This document shows, piece by piece, positions 1 to 6,593 of a stretch of DNA of 29,942 nucleotides. Position 1 is the stretch's first letter. Each line of letters opens with the position of its first letter. This stretch comes from a virus. A model generated the notes under the pieces. The model worked only from the letters and a program-made list of their open reading frames with translations, had not been told where the DNA came from and made no database searches. Where the stretch lies: positions 1 to 29,942 of the IMG/VR virus record IMGVR_UViG_3300013372_001099; one strand, 5' to 3'. The translations under genes and the position numbers were made by a program.

Positions 1-32
1 ATCTCACCCAATGTATCGTATCGTAAACTCAT
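1..32 (-). CDS. Unknown protein, first 10 codons only (runs off left edge)
   Basis: An ATG on the minus strand at 32-30 opens a reading frame (MSLRYDTLGE...) that continues past the left end of the window. It has a GGAG ribosome-binding site about 7 bases upstream and a sigma70-type promoter at 67-95 that would give a leader of roughly 28 bases. Nothing can be said about function from ten residues. The start is supported by the promoter and RBS together, not by similarity. Confidence 0.6.
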   Translation of the reverse strand, partial: MSLRYDTLGE

Positions 33-66
33 TTTGTTTCTCCGTTTTCTTAGTGTCAATACATGT

Positions 67-95
67 ATTGTACGCCCAATCAGCCCAAATGTCAA
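67..95 (-). promoter_or_regulatory. sigma70-type promoter (TTGACA-17-TACAAT)
   Basis: On the minus strand the -35 box TTGACA (95-90) is followed by exactly 17 bases and the -10 box TACAAT (72-67). It lies between the lipoprotein gene, which ends at 163, and the partial gene starting at 32. It matches the architecture of five other promoters in this window. Confidence 0.75.
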
Positions 96-162
96 TCCTT
101 TTTTGTTGTTTTTTTTTGCTACAAAAAACCTATATAAATCAATGACTTACGAGAGCGGGATT

Positions 163-1701
163 TTACTGTATGGCCTTCGTTCCCCTGTAGAACTTTATTG
201 CTCCTGCGTAAGACGCATCATTGTAATAAGTACCGGGGAACGCAATAATGTCGATGATTCCGTCATTGTCAAAATCAGCCATGTGTGAAAAGTACAGACG
301 CACTTTGTCATGCAAGACCATATTACTCACTTCTAACTTTTTGAAGGTTCCATCTTTTTGATTGATATAGATACGTTGGTGACGTAGGTTTTTATCATTA
401 CCCAAACTCAAAACAATATCATCATAACCATCTTTGTTGGCATCTAAACATTGAATTTTACCCGGAGAAAAATCATTCTCACCGATGATGTTCAACTTAG
501 TCATAGTTAACTTCTTATCCTTGATATCGAAAGATACAGGCATGGTAATGACTTTAGTGTTTTGTTCTTTAATCAATTCACCAGGAACATAAGTTGGAAT
601 GATACCTAGATTATATGTACCCACTGCTACAGGCTTTTGATTTTTATCTAACTTACACTCAGTCAGATTATCTAATTGTGATCCGCCACCTGTACCCACA
701 ACATGATGCCCTTCAATTTTCAGTACTGTGACTTTTCTCTTATCACCTGACCATACCTGGAAAGTTTCTTCGCCTACTTCTGTTACAGAAGGACCGACCA
801 TATTAGTCTTATACCAGATACTATTTTCTTTGTAGTATCCTTCAGCACCCATCTGCTTAGACCATGTATGCTGAATCAAAAGATCACTAGCGTTACCTTC
901 TCTAGATAAAAACACAAAAGAGTTAGGGCTGATATCTGGAAAATACTGATCATAGATAGTTTGCATTTCCCTGCCGTTCCAGATATATCTGTTATTTTGT
1001 ACTTGATGATTAGGATAGCCTGCACCTGTGACAAACGTATTACCCGAACTATCAATGCCCGATCCTATACTATGATACCATTTGTTAGGAGCAAAGTTTA
1101 CGATTTTGTACTTGCCGTTAGGTTGACTTACCCATCCAACTAATGGACTAGTCATCTCTGAACCTAGATCAGGCCTACGACCATCTTCTTGATTTGCGCT
1201 AAAGAAGAAATCTTTCTTCCCGTCGTTATTGATATCAACCACAGCCGGATTGAAATCAGTTATGCAAGCCTTAAAATCACGGTCTGCTTCTAGATATGTG
1301 TCTGACACATCGATAAATTTATTATCGCGATATGTGTAAATGACAGTAGTGCTCCTGCAAGGATCAGATGCATAGGTACCTACATTGCCGTGTGCAGGAC
1401 CCTTATAGATGACCATGACAAATTCACTACGACCATCATTATCTAAATCAGTGGCCAATACCGAGTTAACATTACCTAAATGATCCACATTGTTCGGGAA
1501 AAGTTTAGTGATATTTGAAAACCAAGAATGTTGTTTTGGATCAGAAAAGGCATTCGCTACTTCAGTGAAGTAAGGCTGATCTACTACTGCGGGAGCAGTT
1601 GCCGGAATAGAATTCACAGCAACAGACGGGGTGTTACTGCCACCGCCTCCACCGCATGCAGTCAACACGAAAGCCGAGATGGCATAAGAAAACTTGCGCA
1701 T
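163..1701 (-). CDS. FG-GAP/VCBS-repeat lipoprotein
   Basis: A 512-aa predicted lipoprotein. The N-terminus (MRKFSYAISAFVLTACGGGGG) has a short basic n-region, a hydrophobic core and a lipobox LTAC, with the Cys followed by a glycine run as in many Gram-negative lipoproteins. At least four FG-GAP/VCBS-like calcium-binding loops are visible: DLDNDGRSE, DINNDGKKD, DANKDGYDD and DFDNDGIID. This suggests an integrin-alpha-like beta-propeller anchored on the host envelope. The frame opens with a TTG at 1707, but the ATG at 1701 is preferred because AGG sits 8 bases upstream. It has its own promoter (1734-1762) and appears to be a single-gene unit. The role is unknown: superinfection exclusion or adhesion are guesses. 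The signal peptide style suggests acquisition from a bacterium. Confidence 0.85.
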   Translation of the reverse strand: MRKFSYAISAFVLTACGGGGGSNTPSVAVNSIPATAPAVVDQPYFTEVANAFSDPKQHSWFSNITKLFPNNVDHLGNVNSVLATDLDNDGRSEFVMVIYKGPAHGNVGTYASDPCRSTTVIYTYRDNKFIDVSDTYLEADRDFKACITDFNPAVVDINNDGKKDFFFSANQEDGRRPDLGSEMTSPLVGWVSQPNGKYKIVNFAPNKWYHSIGSGIDSSGNTFVTGAGYPNHQVQNNRYIWNGREMQTIYDQYFPDISPNSFVFLSREGNASDLLIQHTWSKQMGAEGYYKENSIWYKTNMVGPSVTEVGEETFQVWSGDKRKVTVLKIEGHHVVGTGGGSQLDNLTECKLDKNQKPVAVGTYNLGIIPTYVPGELIKEQNTKVITMPVSFDIKDKKLTMTKLNIIGENDFSPGKIQCLDANKDGYDDIVLSLGNDKNLRHQRIYINQKDGTFKKLEVSNMVLHDKVRLYFSHMADFDNDGIIDIIAFPGTYYNDASYAGAIKFYRGTKAIQ

Positions 1702-1733
1702 AGTCAATACCTATAGTTACAACAGATATGACT

Positions 1734-1762
1734 ATATTAACATATTAGTAGGTAAAGGTCAA
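1734..1762 (-). promoter_or_regulatory. sigma70-type promoter (TTGACC-17-TAATAT) for the lipoprotein gene
   Basis: -35 box TTGACC at 1762-1757, 17-base spacer, -10 box TAATAT at 1739-1734. The -35 box contains the TGA stop codon (1761-1759) of the upstream 56-aa gene. The predicted leader to the ATG at 1701 is about 26 bases. Confidence 0.75.
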
Positions 1763-1929
1763 GACCCTCTGCCCGTTTTTCGGGTAACACTAGGGCCACC
1801 GAATCCTTTACTAACCTTGCCCTGTTTCCCGTTATTTGGGTTAAATTGTCCCCTATTATTTGCTTGCATAGCCTTTTTACGCGCTAGCAATTCGGCCATT
1901 TGGTTTTTTTGTTTCTTTTCTTCAGTCAT
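1759..1929 (-). CDS. Small basic protein, 56 aa, unknown
   Basis: Short frame translating as MTEEKKQKNQMAELLARKKA followed by a Gly/Asn/Lys-rich tail that ends KTGRGS. Its ATG overlaps the TGA of the methyltransferase-like gene in an ATGA (1926-1929), the coupling style used throughout this window. Its stop lies inside the -35 box of the lipoprotein promoter. The composition (N-terminal charged helix, then a flexible basic tail) suggests a small nucleic-acid or protein-binding accessory. No family is recognised. It is probably the last gene of the unit that starts at 6094. Confidence 0.7.
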   Translation of the reverse strand: MTEEKKQKNQMAELLARKKAMQANNRGQFNPNNGKQGKVSKGFGGPSVTRKTGRGS

Positions 1930-2723
1930 GTGAATATTGGTCCTTCTCTTTCAGGTCTTGCTAACCTGTTGTTTTTAAAACTAAAATTCTTACAGAAAAT
2001 ACTAGTACACCAGGCATTATAATTGTTCCATCCTGGACCCCAGAAATCTATACGTTTATAACCCTTGTCTGCTAGATATTCCTGTAGATGATTATACTGC
2101 CAACGATCACTATTATCTAAAATAATTAATGTATCGTCTCTAGCCCTCTCTACTGCTAATACACCGCTCAATGCCCTAGCCATACCGTCTAACACGATCA
2201 CATCAAAATATCCTTGTGGATAATTATAGATAGTGCTGGCGTAACCTGCAAATTCATTGTTGATCAATCCATGTCTTACGTCATGATCTCTATCATCACT
2301 ACGCACTTGAGGGAAAGTATCAATAAACTTGTTTACTAGTTCCATAGCATCATCATGAATTCTTGCATTTTGATCTATGGTATGGATAGTTGCAGTTGGT
2401 GTATTTTCTTTTACACGCTCTACCCAAGTCATGTCATGCTCTACGCTTACGGTCTCACCAACATAATTATTAAAAAATACTGTGCTGTATCCGCAACCAT
2501 ATTCGAACACTTTGCTTTCTTTAGATAAAACGTCTTTCAAGAATGCTATAGCCGGAAATGTCATCCATGGCGTTACCCCTTCTTCATCACAAGGAAAGTC
2601 GTTGAACCATCCGTTTGGTTGTAGATAAAGATATGCATGTGTGCTTAAATGTGAACTAAGATCATTTGCTAGGCTCAATCTCTGTGCGCCATCTTGTTCT
2701 ACTAATGTTATAGGTTTTTTCAT
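1926..2723 (-). CDS. Class I SAM-dependent methyltransferase-like protein
   Basis: 265 aa. A Rossmann methyltransferase pattern is visible: VFEYGCGYSTVFF around residues 90-105 resembles motif I (E/DxGxGxS), SVEHDMTWVERVKEN is the acidic beta2 end that would bind the ribose of SAM, and YFDVIVLDGMARA resembles motif IV. The arrangement resembles FkbM-type or other O-methyltransferases more than DNA methylases, because no NPPY or PC motif is seen. The substrate is unknown. It starts in an ATGA overlap with the upstream 134-aa gene and ends in one with the 56-aa gene. Confidence 0.65.
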   Translation of the reverse strand: MKKPITLVEQDGAQRLSLANDLSSHLSTHAYLYLQPNGWFNDFPCDEEGVTPWMTFPAIAFLKDVLSKESKVFEYGCGYSTVFFNNYVGETVSVEHDMTWVERVKENTPTATIHTIDQNARIHDDAMELVNKFIDTFPQVRSDDRDHDVRHGLINNEFAGYASTIYNYPQGYFDVIVLDGMARALSGVLAVERARDDTLIILDNSDRWQYNHLQEYLADKGYKRIDFWGPGWNNYNAWCTSIFCKNFSFKNNRLARPEREGPIFT

Positions 2724-3124
2724 GTTTTTGCTGATTCAATATATTCTAGGAAACTTCCGTACAAAGTTATCATCATAGCAATTTTGCTATCATATATTCG
2801 TATATATGCTGATTTTGGTTGTTGGTTTTTTAAACCTATGTACCACGGACATTTCAACTTCTTGCCTAGGTTCAATGTGAATTTTTTTAAATCTTCTTTT
2901 TTGATACTCTTATATTTCTCATTAGAGAACACAGGAAAATCATAATACTCTATTTCTGCTAGAGAAAATGCCTCCATACCGTCTTCAGTTAATCTCAATC
3001 CGCTACCACTGCGTCCAGTAGCCCACCACTTAAACAGTAAATCGTTGATTGCGTTTTTAGGTTGAGATTGATCTATCTCTAAGATATCTATTAATGCCTG
3101 AGTCAAATCTCGTTTAGTCTTCAT
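2720..3124 (-). CDS. Conserved-looking phage protein, 134 aa, unknown
   Basis: A soluble, basic 134-aa protein with no signal peptide or membrane segment. The middle (RSGSGLRLTEDGMEAFSLAE) has the feel of a winged-helix turn ending in a 'LRLTExG' strand, and the C-terminal half carries WYIGLKN and IRIYDSKIAMMITLYG, which are alternating beta strands. I do not recognise a named family. The start overlaps the preceding gene by 11 bases and the end is in an ATGA with the methyltransferase-like gene. Confidence 0.7.
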   Translation of the reverse strand: MKTKRDLTQALIDILEIDQSQPKNAINDLLFKWWATGRSGSGLRLTEDGMEAFSLAEIEYYDFPVFSNEKYKSIKKEDLKKFTLNLGKKLKCPWYIGLKNQQPKSAYIRIYDSKIAMMITLYGSFLEYIESAKT

Positions 3125-3410
3125 CAGGGTAAACTTGACGGCCCTGGTTCATGAATACAACAGTAAACTTATCCGTCTTGAATTGCGCATTCAATTTACG
3201 ACAGAGATTTCTTGCATGACCTGGATTGCTGAAACTAGTCTTTTTGTACTTCGGTGCAGCCTCGTTTGCGAGGTAATGTTGACTCTTTAAGTTGATCGGT
3301 TGGTTTTCATAGAACACGGCCCATATACCACTCGCTTCCACGATCTGGTCGCATTTGTATGTTGTCTTATCTACATGTTCAAGTATTACCTTGGGTTGCG
3401 TTCTGCTCAT
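3114..3410 (-). CDS. Unknown protein, 98 aa
   Basis: 98-aa basic soluble protein (MSRTQPKVILEHVDKTTYKC...). It has predicted beta strands at the start, a helical segment NPGHARNLCRKLNAQF, then a closing strand FTVVFMNQGRQVYPDED. There is no recognisable motif. The start lies in an ATGA overlap with the 67-aa gene and the end overlaps the 134-aa gene by 11 bases. Confidence 0.65.
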   Translation of the reverse strand: MSRTQPKVILEHVDKTTYKCDQIVEASGIWAVFYENQPINLKSQHYLANEAAPKYKKTSFSNPGHARNLCRKLNAQFKTDKFTVVFMNQGRQVYPDED

Positions 3411-3610
3411 TTAAAACTTCCACCTGTTATCTCAACTTTGATGACTTCATCTTTATTCTTGTCCTCAGAATTTAGTTGATGAAGATCGGCTAGCAATTTT
3501 GCGATCTCATCCTTCAAAACCCTGGCTTCTGACATGGGTAAAACAAAGTCTTTTGACTTCTTGCTCTCCATGAGAGAAACCCTATCAAAGAACCTCTTTA
3601 TATGAATCAT
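3407..3610 (-). CDS. Unknown small protein, 67 aa
   Basis: Mostly helical and charged: DFVLPMSEARVLKDEIAKLL, then LADLHQLNSEDKNKDEV and a final strand VIKVEITGG. The ATG at 3610 has no clear Shine-Dalgarno sequence. An internal ATG at 3571 (MESKKSKDF...) has GGG 8 bases upstream and may be the real start, giving 54 aa. It ends in an ATGA with the 98-aa gene. Confidence 0.6.
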   Translation of the reverse strand: MIHIKRFFDRVSLMESKKSKDFVLPMSEARVLKDEIAKLLADLHQLNSEDKNKDEVIKVEITGGSFK

Positions 3611-3611
3611 C

Positions 3612-4067
3612 TTAACTATTTAGTTGACTGACGGCCTCATCTTGAGTTTTAAAGGGCCCGTTATAAGGATAACGCTGGATAAAGATGTATTTAGGGCAAA
3701 AAACAGTTTCTTTATGACCATTTTGGTCGATATTGAACCATCCTGCTACATGATAGCATTTGCTTTTGGTATTTTTAGTGAATACATGTAACTTACGCTT
3801 GACATCGAAAATGTTGTTGTAAGTCCTAACAGGAGTAGGATATTCAGGATAGGGCATCTCGACCTTAGTCCTGTCAGATTTCATGGGCTGAAAACTGATT
3901 TTAGTCTTTGACTGAATGTCCTTAGTATTATTAAATTGCAATGCGCTACCATTCAGCATAACCTCATAACCGGCGCTGTTGGCTTGTACATTTCCTACTT
4001 TCTTTCCACCATCAGTGACGACCCAATATTGGTCTTTGATGATTGGTTTTGCGATCAGTTCTGTCAT
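3612..4067 (-). CDS. Unknown protein, 151 aa
   Basis: 151 aa, no membrane segment. The N-terminal half looks beta-rich (YWVVTDGGKKVGNVQAN, then GYEVMLNGSALQF), followed by basic and aromatic strands (VKRKLHVFTKN, CYHVAGWFNID). No family is recognised. The start has an AGAGGT ribosome-binding site. Its first 11 codons plus RBS are duplicated about 350 bases upstream, in front of the 96-aa gene (see the repeat at 4382-4430). Confidence 0.65.
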   Translation of the reverse strand: MTELIAKPIIKDQYWVVTDGGKKVGNVQANSAGYEVMLNGSALQFNNTKDIQSKTKISFQPMKSDRTKVEMPYPEYPTPVRTYNNIFDVKRKLHVFTKNTKSKCYHVAGWFNIDQNGHKETVFCPKYIFIQRYPYNGPFKTQDEAVSQLNS

Positions 4068-4082
4068 AATTACCTCTTTAAA
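4034..4082 (-). repeat. Gene-start repeat, copy A (RBS plus first codons of the 151-aa gene)
   Basis: This 49-base segment matches 4382-4430 at 42 of 49 positions without gaps. It covers the ribosome-binding site (AAAGAGGT) and the codons for MTELIAKPIIK. The differences are mostly silent changes or lie in the spacer before the ATG. Confidence 0.8.
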
Positions 4083-4360
4083 AGTTTGAATAGGTCATGC
4101 TTATTCTTTGGAGACCAGTATTTAGCCTCTTTTCCGCAATCCCCAGAATATCCTCGTTCCGAATAGCAATTCTTATAATCCGCAGGCAACGTCTTACCGC
4201 CAGTCACTGGATTAAAGTCTACTACACTTCTCTTACCTGTTCTCTTGCACTTATACCATTGCTGGCCAGGAGTCAACAATTTGTTTGGGTAGTCATACCA
4301 GGAAACGAATGCATGTATGCAATCCTTACATAGCATATCTTTGTTTAATGTGTCACTCAT
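4070..4360 (-). CDS. Small cysteine-rich (possibly zinc-binding) protein, 96 aa
   Basis: 96 aa with five cysteines: CKDC at residues 11-14, CKRTG mid-protein, then KNCYSERGYSGDCGKE. The spacing (CxxC, later C, later CxnC) is compatible with a small zinc-ribbon or treble-clef fold, but no family is recognised. Tryptophans (SWYDY, QQWYKC) surround the cysteines. The start codon overlaps the end of a 20-codon ORF by 8 bases. It belongs to the run of small genes downstream of the 2OG-oxygenase-like gene. Confidence 0.65.
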   Translation of the reverse strand: MSDTLNKDMLCKDCIHAFVSWYDYPNKLLTPGQQWYKCKRTGKRSVVDFNPVTGGKTLPADYKNCYSERGYSGDCGKEAKYWSPKNKHDLFKLLKR

Positions 4361-4415
4361 GTCTTATAGCCTCCCAAAATTCTTTGATTATAGGTTTTGC
4401 GATTAATTCTGTCAT
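4353..4415 (-). CDS. 20-codon ORF, truncated copy of the 151-aa gene start
   Basis: Reads MTELIAKPIIKEFWEAIRHE. The first 11 residues are identical to the start of the 151-aa protein at 4067. It has a good AGAGGA ribosome-binding site 5 bases upstream of the ATG. It ends overlapping the start of the 96-aa gene by 8 bases, so translation of this leader could feed ribosomes to that gene. It is either a leader peptide or the remnant of a duplicated gene whose body was lost. Confidence 0.4.
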   Translation of the reverse strand: MTELIAKPIIKEFWEAIRHE

Positions 4416-4430
4416 ATTATCCTCTTTAAA
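4382..4430 (-). repeat. Gene-start repeat, copy B
   Basis: Second copy of the 49-base segment at 4034-4082 (42/49 identical). It fills the gap between the oxygenase-like gene and the 96-aa gene and supplies the RBS and first 11 codons of the 20-codon ORF. Confidence 0.8.
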
Positions 4431-5022
4431 TAATTTCTTCCCAGGTAAAAATTTGTACTAATCTACTATCATTCCCTGTACCGAAACTAGGTCCAGGGCT
4501 GTGAAACTTATTCGCAGGGTAAACGATCAAGCGATTATATGTGACATATGAAACCATATTTATGTTCCATTGATTAAGGTTTTGATCATCCTTGTGTTTT
4601 AATAAATTTATAACCTGTGTACTATCTATAGCACGATCCATACCAGTGTCTTTGTGTGTATAGAATATAGTTCCAGGCTGTACTACATCCTTATTAAGAT
4701 ATAACACCCCGGCGTAATAATTTTTTTGGATACTATCTGCGTGACATACATTTTTAGATACTGTTCCTTCAGGGCTTAATCTGAATTTTCCACTATCCAT
4801 GTTACGCATTTGACATAGATTTTTACCTAATATCCTAGACACTTTAGCATCTATCCACCTAGGGTTATGTGTATTGACGCTCATTTTTCCTGCCCATGGG
4901 GCGTTACCAAACTTATATCCTTCGCTAAATCCATCCTGAGCATACTCATAGGATAAGGCTAATTCCCTGATACTATCAGGATCATCATAGAAATCATCAA
5001 TTATGATTAATCCTAAATTCAT
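4426..5022 (-). CDS. 2OG-Fe(II) oxygenase-like protein (DUF6445 type)
   Basis: 198 aa when started at the ATG at 5022, which forms an ATGA with the stop of the 26-aa ORF. An in-frame ATG at 5040 gives 204 aa but lacks coupling or an RBS. The protein opens with LIIIDDFYDDPDSIRELAL, typical of this phage/bacterial family. It shows the iron facial triad of the cupin-fold dioxygenases: H94-x-D96 (CHADS), distal H174 (KFHSPG), and R187 (SRLVQIF) as the 2-oxoglutarate partner. The substrate is unknown; protein, nucleic acid or sugar hydroxylation are possible. It lies downstream of the RNase H-like gene in the same unit. Confidence 0.7.
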   Translation of the reverse strand: MNLGLIIIDDFYDDPDSIRELALSYEYAQDGFSEGYKFGNAPWAGKMSVNTHNPRWIDAKVSRILGKNLCQMRNMDSGKFRLSPEGTVSKNVCHADSIQKNYYAGVLYLNKDVVQPGTIFYTHKDTGMDRAIDSTQVINLLKHKDDQNLNQWNINMVSYVTYNRLIVYPANKFHSPGPSFGTGNDSRLVQIFTWEEII

Positions 5023-5099
5023 TCCTGTAATGCCTTCCAAAACATTTCATTATCTTTAACGTTTGCGCCGGGTCTCAACCAACCTTTATTATTGATCAT
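5019..5099 (-). CDS. 26-aa micro-ORF between exonuclease and oxygenase genes
   Basis: Translates as MINNKGWLRPGANVKDNEMF, then six further residues. It is joined to both neighbours by ATGA overlaps: its ATG (5099-5097) overlaps the exonuclease TGA and its TGA overlaps the oxygenase ATG at 5022. The double coupling argues that it is translated, at least as a bridge carrying ribosomes between the genes. No homologous family is recognised. Confidence 0.55.
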   Translation of the reverse strand: MINNKGWLRPGANVKDNEMFWKALQE

Positions 5100-6094
5100 G
5101 CTAACTCACCCTTATAAGGACTGTTTAGCCACTTAGCATATGTCTCGGCTTGTTCACTAATCTTAGCCAATTCATACTTACCGCAAAATTTCATGAAGTG
5201 AATGCCTACTTGCGGTGTGGTTTGTGTGCGCACACCTGAAGCGATGCTAGCATCTACCTTATCCTTTATTTCGTCAGGTTGTGCGGTCAAGTCGATCAAT
5301 AGTCGATTGCGCTCATAGTCTTCACGCACACGATGTTCGACACCATCGGGGTCAACCCAACGTTGCAACATCATGTTGTTCCAATTAAAGCCTTGCTTAG
5401 TACGGTCCGCATAAGCCTCGATGAGACCGACTTTGTTTTTGCTACCCTTAGTGCGAACACCTGGGTATGCACTGAACACATTGTCACCGGCGTCACCGCG
5501 CATGATCTTCTCAAAGAGATGGAACTGCGGGTCGCCTAACAGTTTAGGCTCTTTTGTTTTCTTGTCCTTGACAGGCTTGCCCTTGTCATCAAAATAACCT
5601 TCTAGCGTGATCAATTGGTTAGCGACACCGTTATATTGCTTCACGTTCTCACTAATCAATTGAACATAGTCTGTGTCGCTACTGATGATCACATGTTCAT
5701 CATTGGGATGTAGATATACAAATCGTGCTATAAGGTCGTCTGCCTCAGCCCGCTCATGTCTGAGTACGCTAACGTTTGTTTTCTCACGAAGGAACGTAGT
5801 AAACAACTCATACGTTTCCCAGAACATCTTGTTTTCTTCTTGCTCTGCTTCTGTGAGTGATGCTTCAGCAACTTTACGATGTGCCTTATAAGGTGCATAT
5901 ACATCCTTGCGCCACGATCTACCTTCAAGACAGAATACAACGTGGTCGATGCCATACTTACGCACAACTTGATTTACACTAGCAAGTGTCAAGTGTAGTG
6001 CCATGCCGATCTTTTCCCAAGTATCGCTGTTGCGACTTGCGATGTGACGGGCACGGAAGAATGTATTAGCAGTATCGATCAGAGCATATTTCAC
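5096..6094 (-). CDS. rnh: 5'-3' exonuclease, T4 RNase H-like (FEN family)
   Basis: 332 aa, close to T4 RNase H in length (305). In phages this enzyme removes RNA primers and adjacent DNA from Okazaki fragments. Visible motifs of the PIN/FEN fold: N-terminal YALIDTANTFFRA (first metal-binding Asp); RSWRKDVYAPYKAHR, the arch/clamp region; ERAEADDLIARF with paired acidic residues; VIISSDTDYVQL (SSDxD); and KIMRGDAGDNV, the helix-hairpin-helix entry with metal-binding Asps. All expected acidic residues appear intact. It is first in its unit, 34 bases from the -10 box of a perfect-consensus promoter (6128-6156), so it is likely strongly expressed early. Confidence 0.92.
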   Translation of the reverse strand: MKYALIDTANTFFRARHIASRNSDTWEKIGMALHLTLASVNQVVRKYGIDHVVFCLEGRSWRKDVYAPYKAHRKVAEASLTEAEQEENKMFWETYELFTTFLREKTNVSVLRHERAEADDLIARFVYLHPNDEHVIISSDTDYVQLISENVKQYNGVANQLITLEGYFDDKGKPVKDKKTKEPKLLGDPQFHLFEKIMRGDAGDNVFSAYPGVRTKGSKNKVGLIEAYADRTKQGFNWNNMMLQRWVDPDGVEHRVREDYERNRLLIDLTAQPDEIKDKVDASIASGVRTQTTPQVGIHFMKFCGKYELAKISEQAETYAKWLNSPYKGELA

Positions 6095-6103
6095 AAGTAC
6101 ACC

Positions 6104-6116
6104 TATTTAGTAGAAT
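6104..6116 (-). promoter_or_regulatory. Shared leader motif ATTCTAC-TAAATA, copy 1
   Basis: In the leader of the exonuclease transcript the minus strand reads ATTCTACTAAATA. The sliding-clamp leader contains ATTCTACCTAAATA (28236-28223). Both sit about 8-11 bases after the -10 box. It could be an operator or an RNA site for a translational regulator, but AT-rich chance similarity is possible. Confidence 0.3.
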
Positions 6117-6127
6117 AATATACGTAT

Positions 6128-6156
6128 ATTATACTAGGTGTTTGCGAATATGTCAA
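6128..6156 (-). promoter_or_regulatory. Perfect sigma70 consensus promoter (TTGACA-17-TATAAT)
   Basis: -35 box TTGACA at 6156-6151, 17-base spacer, -10 box TATAAT at 6133-6128: both hexamers and the spacing are the exact consensus. The TGA stop of the 146-aa gene (6155-6153) is inside the -35 box. It should drive the exonuclease gene with a leader of about 27 bases. Confidence 0.9.
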
Positions 6157-6593
6157 CTAACTTCAGTACGCCCGTTACCCAAATCGCGCTGATTGACAAC
6201 ACGCATGTCATTTCTACGCTTGTCCGGATCAGCTATCTCTTGTTCGTACATCTCAAGTGCGATGTTACGGCAGACTGTTTGGAACCAGCGATCCACGATC
6301 TCATTGTCAGTGTCAGTCTCGCTTTTCTTATATCCTGATTTAATCAGGTTAAGAAGGAACTTGTCGTTCCAATCCAATTCAAAAGCGCCATTGTTGATAT
6401 TATTAGGGTCTATGTCTACCCTGTTGATAGCAATATAGGGCTCACCATCTTTAGTAGCCTGTTCTTTAGGGCTGAGTTTCTTTTCAGCCTTTTCTTTTTT
6501 TGGTTTAGGAGGATCCTCGCTCGGAAGATCAGACCTTGGTCCTTGTTCTTTTTTCGCCTCTAACCCAAAAACTTTTTTTATTTTGTCGAACAT
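6153..6593 (-). CDS. Unknown protein with Lys/Pro/Glu-rich N-terminus, 146 aa
   Basis: 146 aa. Residues 12-50 are a disordered, highly charged stretch (PPKPKKEKAEKKLSPKE). The remainder is a compact mixed domain with WNDKFLLNLIKSGYKKSETD, then EIVDRWFQTVCRNIALEMYE, and an Arg/Asn-rich end. No family is recognised. An AAGG lies about 7 bases before the start, which overlaps the nuclease-like gene by 16 bases. It ends the unit that begins with the oxygenase gene at 8742. Confidence 0.65.
   Translation of the reverse strand: MFDKIKKVFGLEAKKEQGPRSDLPSEDPPKPKKEKAEKKLSPKEQATKDGEPYIAINRVDIDPNNINNGAFELDWNDKFLLNLIKSGYKKSETDTDNEIVDRWFQTVCRNIALEMYEQEIADPDKRRNDMRVVNQRDLGNGRTEVS

Noticed and set aside
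54-59. Second TTGACA box close to the left-edge gene
   Set aside because: No -10 hexamer at a suitable distance before the start codon.
100-130. TTTTTTG-CAAAAAA palindrome after the lipoprotein gene, as a terminator
   Set aside because: The stem is almost all A/T and on the minus strand is followed by A residues, not a U-run.
34-288. 84-aa plus-strand frame at the left edge
   Set aside because: It runs against a promoter, a 5' leader and the end of the lipoprotein gene, has no RBS, and its composition is unlike a protein domain.
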